From an uncultured Victivallales bacterium (GTDB lineage: Bacteria > Verrucomicrobiota > Lentisphaeria > Oligosphaerales > JAFGRS01): DNA of 9,780 nt. The stretch is from the NCBI GenBank assembly GCA_903834675.1, contig CAILKC010000231.1, positions 1 through 9,780 on the forward strand, given 5' to 3'. Position numbers and translations under genes: made by a program. Shown piece by piece: positions 5,457 to 9,780 of the stretch. The first letter of the stretch is position 1. Every line of letters begins with the position of its first letter. The notes under the pieces are model-generated. The model saw only the letters and a program-made list of their open reading frames with translations, had not been told where the DNA came from and did no database searches.

Positions 5457-7366
5457 CCGACGACCGCAGCCGGGATGCCACCCGGAGCGAGGGCAGCAAC
5501 GACAACACGCCGACGGAAGCGGCGGGGTCGCCGCGTTTCTTTGAGCACCGCCCTGCGCTGGTCGCGGCCGGCGACCTTTCCGCCAGCAGTCGTTGGCGCG
5601 AACGGCTTGGCCGGGCTTCTCGGCGGGAACGGGCTCAGACGTCTTTACTCGTCTGCTCAGAACCCCAGCCGGACCAGAAGATGAAGGTGATACCGAGTAG
5701 GCGCTGCCTCGATGAGGCCGCGTCCAACGCCAGCCCTATCGAGGCAGGCGCTACCCGCTCGGTCCCGCCGCCGAGGGTTGACTCGTGGTTCCGTCGGGGA
5801 AGGTGTTCAGAGGCTGGCGTAGCGGAGGCGTCGGTGCTTGCCCCGGAGTCCGCCCCGGTGTCTGCCCCGGCGGTGGTGGCCGGGCGGGTGGGTGAGGTGA
5901 GCACGACTCTGCGCGGCAAGGCCGTGTCCGCCATGGCGCGCTGGCGCCAGCGCCGTGGGCCGGACGGGGACGTGGCGGTGGGTCCAGGACGGGACGGTGG
6001 GCCGCCTGTCGCTCCCTTCACCTCCGAGCTGACCCGCGATATTCTGCGGCTGGCCCCAGCGCTGCTGCTCTGCCTGATCGGGATCGCGCTGACCTACGGA
6101 GTCTGCGTCCCGATTGACGGCGCTCCCGAGCGGCTCTACTGGCGGCGGCAGATTTTCTTCCTGGCGGTGGGGCTGGGCTTGTACGCGCTGATCGGCAAGC
6201 TCCCGAGCGTCCCGATTTCGCGGCGGACGACGCAGCGGGTTCTGTATGGTGTTTTCTGCATTGTTCTGCCGGTGCTGGTGTTACTGCTTGGCCGCACCAC
6301 GGGTAATGGCATGCGCTGGCTGAGCCTCTTCGGACTGCTGTCGATTCAACCTGCGGAGTTCGCCAAGATCGTTTTGATCTGGGTGGTGGCAGAACTGGTC
6401 AACCCGGACCAGCCCCTGAACCGCATCGGCCGGGTTCGGCGCAACCTGTTGGCCTTGTTGGCGGTTGCGGCGCCGGTGGGGCTGGTGTTCCTGGAACGTT
6501 CCATGGGCAACACGGCCTTGTTGTGTCTCTCAGTGGGTACGGTGCTGGCCACCCGCTGGTTCTCCTGGCCCATCCTGATGGGGCTGTTTCTGGCCGGAGT
6601 GCTGGGTCTGATCCCGGTGGGCCAAACCATCATGGAGATTCGCAATCCCACTCCCGGCATCAATACCGCTCGTCTGGAAGGGCGCGCTGGCCGCCCGGAG
6701 CCAGAGCCTGTCCCGCTGGGTCTGACCGTGCGCGAGGTGAGTTCCGTGGTAGCCCCTGCGGGTGCCACCGGGCTGCTGTCGCACTGCCCGGACCGGTTCG
6801 CCTGCTACCTCAGTCAGGCCGGCGGCTGGAACGCCCGGCAGGCCTTGCGCTGCGTGCGCCTCGGCGGCGTCGAGGGCAGCGGCTACCGCCACGGCAGCAT
6901 CACCATCCTGGGCTACCTGCCACGCACGGTGCAGCACACGGATTTCGTCTACTGTGTGCTCAGTGAATCCTTTGGCTTCTGGGGAGGTCTGGTGGTTCTG
7001 GGGTTGATCGGCTGGCTCATCGTGGTGATTCTCTGGAACGGGGTCCATTCGCGCCATCCGGCCGCCTGGTCGTTCAGCGTGGGTTTTGCGACGCTGCTGT
7101 TTCTGCAGACCCTGATTCACGTCGGGATGGCGCTGCGGCTGTTGCCGATCATCGGCATCCCGCTGCCGTTCGTAAGCTACGGCGGGTCATTTCTGGTCAC
7201 CAGTCTTGCCGCTCTTGGTCTGGTGGCGCGCTACGATGCTCCGGCGGGGGCCTTGCAGCCGCTCACGGCGCCGCAGAGCAGCGCCGACGGGAGGGTGCAG
7301 CCGGGTGACAGGCGTTTGCAGCAGCCTGATTTGCTCCCGGCCCCGGCGACCTCCGCGCCGACCTGA
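5384..7366 (+). CDS. rodA: RodA, SEDS-family peptidoglycan glycosyltransferase with long N-terminal extension
   Basis: The SEDS polymerase that makes glycan strands from lipid II and pairs with PBP2 in elongation. From ATG 5384 the protein has 660 residues, against roughly 370-420 usually. Residues 1-220 are a polar, Arg/Ser/Pro-rich extension, probably cytoplasmic and disordered, with SAMARWRQRR at 7-16 and again at 182-191 and a related RWRERLGR at 70-77. From about 221 come some ten membrane segments with SEDS hallmarks: NGMRW (308-312), QPAEFAK (322-328), HTDF (518-521, holding the Asp considered essential in the family) and LPFVSYGGSF (594-603). The large extracellular loop (about 418-530) is long and has a CPDRFAC pair of cysteines. 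ATG 5384 lies eight bases after GGAG (5372-5375) and overlaps mrdA by 73 bases; starts at 5408 or 5933 lack a clear ribosome site. RodA rather than FtsW because of the mrdA neighbour. Confidence 0.9.
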   Translation: MDRGPTSAMARWRQRRDRGAVSPVADDRSRDATRSEGSNDNTPTEAAGSPRFFEHRPALVAAGDLSASSRWRERLGRASRRERAQTSLLVCSEPQPDQKMKVIPSRRCLDEAASNASPIEAGATRSVPPPRVDSWFRRGRCSEAGVAEASVLAPESAPVSAPAVVAGRVGEVSTTLRGKAVSAMARWRQRRGPDGDVAVGPGRDGGPPVAPFTSELTRDILRLAPALLLCLIGIALTYGVCVPIDGAPERLYWRRQIFFLAVGLGLYALIGKLPSVPISRRTTQRVLYGVFCIVLPVLVLLLGRTTGNGMRWLSLFGLLSIQPAEFAKIVLIWVVAELVNPDQPLNRIGRVRRNLLALLAVAAPVGLVFLERSMGNTALLCLSVGTVLATRWFSWPILMGLFLAGVLGLIPVGQTIMEIRNPTPGINTARLEGRAGRPEPEPVPLGLTVREVSSVVAPAGATGLLSHCPDRFACYLSQAGGWNARQALRCVRLGGVEGSGYRHGSITILGYLPRTVQHTDFVYCVLSESFGFWGGLVVLGLIGWLIVVILWNGVHSRHPAAWSFSVGFATLLFLQTLIHVGMALRLLPIIGIPLPFVSYGGSFLVTSLAALGLVARYDAPAGALQPLTAPQSSADGRVQPGDRRLQQPDLLPAPATSAPT

Positions 7367-7391
7367 TGGCACCCATCGGCTTCATTTTTTT
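7357..7391 (+). terminator. Probable Rho-independent terminator after rodA
   Basis: GCCGA (7357-7361) pairs with TCGGC (7376-7380), and inside them TGG pairs with CCA around CAC; alternatively GATGG pairs with CCATC. A run of seven T residues follows at 7385-7391 after a TTCA spacer. The stem overlaps the rodA stop codon. The bulged stem and the four-base spacer before the T-run make it weaker than a textbook terminator, but it sits exactly where the rod operon should end and before a promoter-like region. Confidence 0.5.
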
Positions 7392-7405
7392 GCTTTCCCA
7401 AGGGG

Positions 7406-7434
7406 TTGTATTCGGCAGTCTTTCGTGATATTTG
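7406..7434 (+). promoter_or_regulatory. Candidate sigma-70-type promoter for mraZ operon
   Basis: TTGTAT (7406-7411) and TATTTG (7429-7434) are separated by 17 bases and lie in the only AT-richer stretch between rodA and mraZ. Both boxes are imperfect matches to TTGACA and TATAAT, so this is a suggestion from position and spacing. The predicted start of transcription would fall within the phased repeats just downstream, consistent with repression by a bound factor. Confidence 0.3.
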
Positions 7435-7461
7435 TAGGAGTAGTTTGGATTAGTTTAGGAT
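7435..7461 (+). promoter_or_regulatory. Candidate MraZ operator (10-bp-phased repeats)
   Basis: TAGGA (7435-7439), TTGGA (7445-7449) and TAGGA (7456-7460) recur at 10- and 11-base intervals, and TAGTTT is directly repeated at 7441-7446 and 7451-7456. MraZ proteins of other bacteria bind tandem short G-rich repeats (TGGG-type in Escherichia coli) spaced about one helical turn apart upstream of mraZ. The match here is in spacing and location; the repeat word differs from the E. coli one. This fits autoregulation by the MraZ encoded immediately downstream, but is an inference. Confidence 0.4.
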
Positions 7462-7485
7462 GGCTTCAGGGGCGAGCGAGGGAAG

Positions 7486-7995
7486 ATGCTGACTGCTGGT
7501 CAAGGGCGTCGGCTGTTCACCGGGGAGCACGCATATCGCGTGGACTCACAGCGGCGTATTGCCTTGCCGACGGCCTGGCGTGGTGAGAGTGAGGGGGAGC
7601 GGGCCTTCATGCTGCTCACGCACGAGCAGCCCTGTATTCAGATGATGCCGCTGGCGCTGTTTGAGAAGTTGCTGCCGCGGCTGGAGGAGGAGCTTCTGCG
7701 CAATCCCGACGCGCTGGTCTCGACGAACAGTCTGGCGGGAGCGGCGGCGGCTGTGGTGGTTGACCGGCAGGGGCGTTTCGCCTTGACCTCGGCGCTGCTG
7801 GCGCACGCCGAGATTACGGATCGGGTGGTGCTGGTTGGCGGCTTTCTGACGATTGCGCTGTGGGCTCCCGAAGTTTGGGAGAAGCGGCGTGAGACGGCGG
7901 TCAAGGCGAACCGGGTGTTGCGCCTCGCCGCGGCTTCGTCGGACGATCTGGGTGAGGCGTTCCGCCGGGCTATGGGAGTGGGGAAAGTGGAATGA
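7486..7995 (+). CDS. mraZ: Transcriptional regulator MraZ
   Basis: A 169-residue dcw-operon repressor with two SpoVT/AbrB-like halves. The first has FTGEHAYRVDSQRRIALPTAWR (11-32 in full), matching the conserved F-x-G-x-x-x-x-x-x-D-x-x-x-R-x-x-x-P-x-x-x-R pattern. The second is VVDRQGRFALTSALLAHAEI (91-110), followed by VVLVGGFLTIALWAPEVWE (114-132), the usual closing segment with W before the C-terminal helix. MraZ assembles as a ring of subunits and binds tandem repeats in its own promoter, represses the division cluster, and in E. coli counters RsmH. It is the first gene after the rodA terminator. The start is ATG 7486, preceded by the purine-rich GAGGGAAG, a modest ribosome site. Its stop overlaps the rsmH start in ATGA. 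Slightly longer than typical MraZ (about 140-155). Confidence 0.93.
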   Translation: MLTAGQGRRLFTGEHAYRVDSQRRIALPTAWRGESEGERAFMLLTHEQPCIQMMPLALFEKLLPRLEEELLRNPDALVSTNSLAGAAAAVVVDRQGRFALTSALLAHAEITDRVVLVGGFLTIALWAPEVWEKRRETAVKANRVLRLAAASSDDLGEAFRRAMGVGKVE

Positions 7996-8957
7996 GTGGC
8001 GGGCACGAACCAGTCTTGCTGGCGGAGGTGGTGGAGCACCTGGCTCGGCCGCCGGTGCGGCGGATTGTGGATGGCACCGTGGGCTTAGGCGGCCACGCCG
8101 CCGCCTTGTTGCAGCGTCTGCCGGAGGCGGAACTGCTGGGGCTGGACCGCGATGCCGAGGCGTTGGCGGTGGCGGCGGAGTCGCTGCGCGGCTACGGGGC
8201 GCGGGTGCATCTGGTACAGCGCCCGTTTTCGACTCTGGCGGAGGCGGTGTACGATCTAGGCTGGGCGACGGTCGACGCGGTGCTGCTCGACATCGGGGTG
8301 TCCTCGCCGCAGATCGACACGGCGGCGCGGGGCTTCTCGTTCCGACGCGAAGGGCCTCTGGACATGCGCATGGACCGGCGGGACCGGCTCACGGCTGCGG
8401 GGATTTTGAACACCTGGTCGGAGTCAGAGCTGGCGCGCTTGTTCCGTGAGTATGGCGAGGAGTCCAAGGCCAGGCAGGTAGCACGGGCGGTGGTGGCCCG
8501 GCGCGAGCAGCGTCCCTGGAGTCACACGGTGGAACTGGCCGAGTTGCTGGAGCAGCTCCTCAGTCGGCCTGGCGCCCGCGGTCTGCAGGTGGCGAGCCGC
8601 TGCTTTCAGGCGTTGCGGATGGCGGTGAACGATGAACTGGGCGAGTTGGAGCAGGGGTTGCAGGCCGCGGTCGAGGTGCTGGCCCCGGGCGGCCGCCTGG
8701 GGGTGATCACGTTCCACTCGCTGGAGGATCGTCTGGTCAAGCAGTTCGTCCGCCAGGAAGCGATCGACTGCGTTTGTCCGCCGAGCTGTCCGGTGTGCAT
8801 CTGCAGCAAAGTGCCCCGGTTGGCGCCGGTGACGCGCAAGTCGGTGACCGCGTCCGCGGCGGAGTTGGAGCGAAATCCGCGGGCGGCGCCGGCGCGGTTG
8901 CGGGTGGCCGAGCGCCTGGCGGGGCAACGGACTCGCGCGACAGGGTCGCCGCGCTGA
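7992..8957 (+). CDS. rsmH: 16S rRNA (cytosine-1402 N4)-methyltransferase RsmH
   Basis: This SAM-dependent enzyme N4-methylates C1402 in the ribosomal P site of 16S rRNA. The 321-residue product matches the family from end to end: GHEPVLL at the N-terminus (4-10), SAM-binding VDGTVGLGGHA (26-36), LDRDAEAL (51-58), LLDIGVSSPQID (98-109), GPLDMRMD (121-128), RCFQALRMAVNDEL (203-216 approx.), and the signature FHSLEDRLVK (241-250). The C-terminus has a cysteine-rich loop (C260, C262, C266, C269, C271) and NPRAAPARLRVAER (295-308), also typical. The start overlaps the mraZ stop (ATGA), so translation is probably coupled. Known earlier as MraW. Confidence 0.97.
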   Translation: MSGGHEPVLLAEVVEHLARPPVRRIVDGTVGLGGHAAALLQRLPEAELLGLDRDAEALAVAAESLRGYGARVHLVQRPFSTLAEAVYDLGWATVDAVLLDIGVSSPQIDTAARGFSFRREGPLDMRMDRRDRLTAAGILNTWSESELARLFREYGEESKARQVARAVVARREQRPWSHTVELAELLEQLLSRPGARGLQVASRCFQALRMAVNDELGELEQGLQAAVEVLAPGGRLGVITFHSLEDRLVKQFVRQEAIDCVCPPSCPVCICSKVPRLAPVTRKSVTASAAELERNPRAAPARLRVAERLAGQRTRATGSPR

Positions 8958-8980
8958 GTCATCGGGAGAGGAGAGAGACG

Positions 8981-9388
8981 ATGGGACGCACGAAGCCGGT
9001 GATGTACAAGCGCGTACGAGTCAACCCGCTGGAGGAGAAAGGCCGGGTGGGCGCCGCGGGCTACGTGGCCGTGTTCATCATCCTGCCGGCGTTTGTCCTG
9101 GGTTTAGCCTTCATCAAGCTGAACAGCGAGCAGGTCAAGCTCAAACGCCAGCTCACCGAGATGCGCCGTGACTTTGGGCTGCGCTCAAAGGAGCTGCTCA
9201 ACCTCGGTCTGGAGGTGGAGATGTACCGCAACGGCTCCCGCATCTTCACCCAGATCGAGCGCCTGGGGCTGGGGTTGCGGATGCCGGAGCGGGGTCAGGT
9301 GACACGGGTACGCGGCGGCGCGGCTCCGCTGCGGGGCAGTCAGGAACGGGCGAACACCGAACTGGCGAACGCGGATCAGGGAGGGTGA
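8981..9388 (+). CDS. ftsL: FtsL-like septum protein
   Basis: A 135-residue bitopic membrane protein. Residues 1-23 are basic and cytoplasmic, about 24-46 are the single membrane span, and about 48-85 form a heptad-like, charged helix (SEQVKLKRQLTEMRRDFGLR) expected to be the periplasmic coiled coil. IFTQIERLGLGLRMPERGQV (88-107) resembles the region after the coiled coil in FtsL proteins (an E-x-x-A-x-x-x-L-G-M/L-x-x-P pattern). FtsL sequences are poorly conserved, so size, topology and position between rsmH and ftsI carry most of the weight. Known FtsL works with FtsB/DivIC and FtsQ/DivIB to activate the FtsW-FtsI synthase. ATG 8981 follows a GGGAGAGGAGAG purine run. The low-complexity tail after 110 is probably disordered. 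Confidence 0.82.
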   Translation: MGRTKPVMYKRVRVNPLEEKGRVGAAGYVAVFIILPAFVLGLAFIKLNSEQVKLKRQLTEMRRDFGLRSKELLNLGLEVEMYRNGSRIFTQIERLGLGLRMPERGQVTRVRGGAAPLRGSQERANTELANADQGG

Positions 9389-9396
9389 GAGCGGGC

Positions 9397-9780
9397 ATGA
9401 AACGCATTCACTGGCTGACTCGGCTCGGGCTGGTGCTGGTGGGGCTGATGGCAGCCTACACCGTTCTGGCCATCCATGTCTATCGCCTGCAAGTGGTGCG
9501 CCACGAAGAATTGCACACCAAGGCGCAGGAAAAGTGCCTGACCAGCCGCACGCAACTGGGCCGCCGCGGCTCCATCTATGATAGTCTCGGCAGGCCCTTG
9601 GCCGGCAATATGGCTTGCCGGGACATCCTGGCTGAGCCCCAGTACTTCAACTGCCCGCGTCAGGAGATTATCGAGACCCTGGCGACGGAGTTGAAGCTTT
9701 CCCCAGCTCTACTGCGGGCCCGTTTTGCGCGGGCTGACAACGCGGCTGGCAGGCCGGTAGAGGTGGTGGTCGCGCGCCAG
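9397..9780 (+). CDS. ftsI: Class B penicillin-binding protein FtsI (N-terminal part; runs off window)
   Basis: The first 128 codons of a septal peptidoglycan transpeptidase. A short basic N-terminus and one membrane span (about 7-28) are followed by the class B PBP pedestal motif RTQLGRRGSIYDSLGRPLA (51-69), which is closer to consensus than the same motif in the mrdA product. The frame is open to the last base, and the catalytic motifs lie beyond the window. Eight bases separate it from ftsL, and GGAGG (9380-9384) overlapping the end of ftsL serves as ribosome site for ATG 9397. The position after ftsL in a dcw cluster makes it FtsI (PBP3) or a sporulation-type SpoVD relative rather than a second PBP2. 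Confidence 0.88.
   Translation, partial: MKRIHWLTRLGLVLVGLMAAYTVLAIHVYRLQVVRHEELHTKAQEKCLTSRTQLGRRGSIYDSLGRPLAGNMACRDILAEPQYFNCPRQEIIETLATELKLSPALLRARFARADNAAGRPVEVVVARQ

Noticed and set aside
5384..7366. FtsW instead of RodA
   Set aside because: SEDS motifs alone do not separate the two, but adjacency to mreC, mreD and the PBP2 gene favours RodA.
5933..7366. Shorter RodA beginning at ATG 5933
   Set aside because: No ribosome-binding sequence precedes it, the frame is open and continuous upstream, and the repeated peptide with synonymous changes supports translation from 5384.
7853..8449. A 198-codon frame overlapping mraZ and rsmH
   Set aside because: It is a glycine/arginine-rich frame-shifted shadow of rsmH, which has complete family motifs.

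Overview
The window is GC-rich (bases 430-560 are the clear exception) and, from the XRE-type regulator gene onward, carries nine genes all on the + strand, almost all devoted to building the peptidoglycan wall. A rod-elongation block (mreC, mreD, a PBP2 gene mrdA, rodA) is followed directly by the head of a division/cell-wall (dcw) cluster (mraZ, rsmH, ftsL, and the start of a class B PBP gene, ftsI). This points to a Gram-negative-type, probably rod-shaped bacterium. The divergent, GC-rich proteins fit a PVC-superphylum lineage such as Kiritimatiellota or Verrucomicrobiota, but that placement is an inference and cannot be settled from this sequence.

Layout: 1-215 is a tandem array of about 3.7 copies of a 57-bp unit, each containing a nested inverted repeat. 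227-414 is gene-free GC-rich DNA with several perfect hairpins. 430-560 is an abrupt AT-rich island with repeated short motifs, the likely control region. 645-1274 encodes a helix-turn-helix protein with a cysteine-rich zinc-ribbon-like tail. mreC (1293-2906), mreD (2926-3555), mrdA (3555-5456) and rodA (5384-7366) follow with gaps of 20 bases or fewer, or with overlaps, so they look like one transcription unit with the regulator. A hairpin plus T-run ends rodA. A 119-bp intergenic region with a candidate promoter and 10-bp-phased repeats precedes mraZ (7486-7995), rsmH (7992-8957), ftsL (8981-9388) and ftsI (9397 to beyond the window).

How they work together: MreC and MreD are the membrane/periplasmic scaffold that, in the known Rod complex, activates the RodA glycosyltransferase and PBP2 transpeptidase pair. 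MraZ is the repressor of the dcw operon, RsmH modifies 16S rRNA, and FtsL and FtsI belong to the divisome. MreB is not in the window.

The most unusual features are an MreC with two successive MreC-type beta domains, a RodA with a roughly 220-residue arginine/tryptophan-rich N-terminal extension carrying an exactly repeated peptide encoded by different codons, a 73-bp overlap between mrdA and rodA containing the first copy of that peptide, and the HTH/zinc-ribbon regulator apparently cotranscribed with the rod genes.
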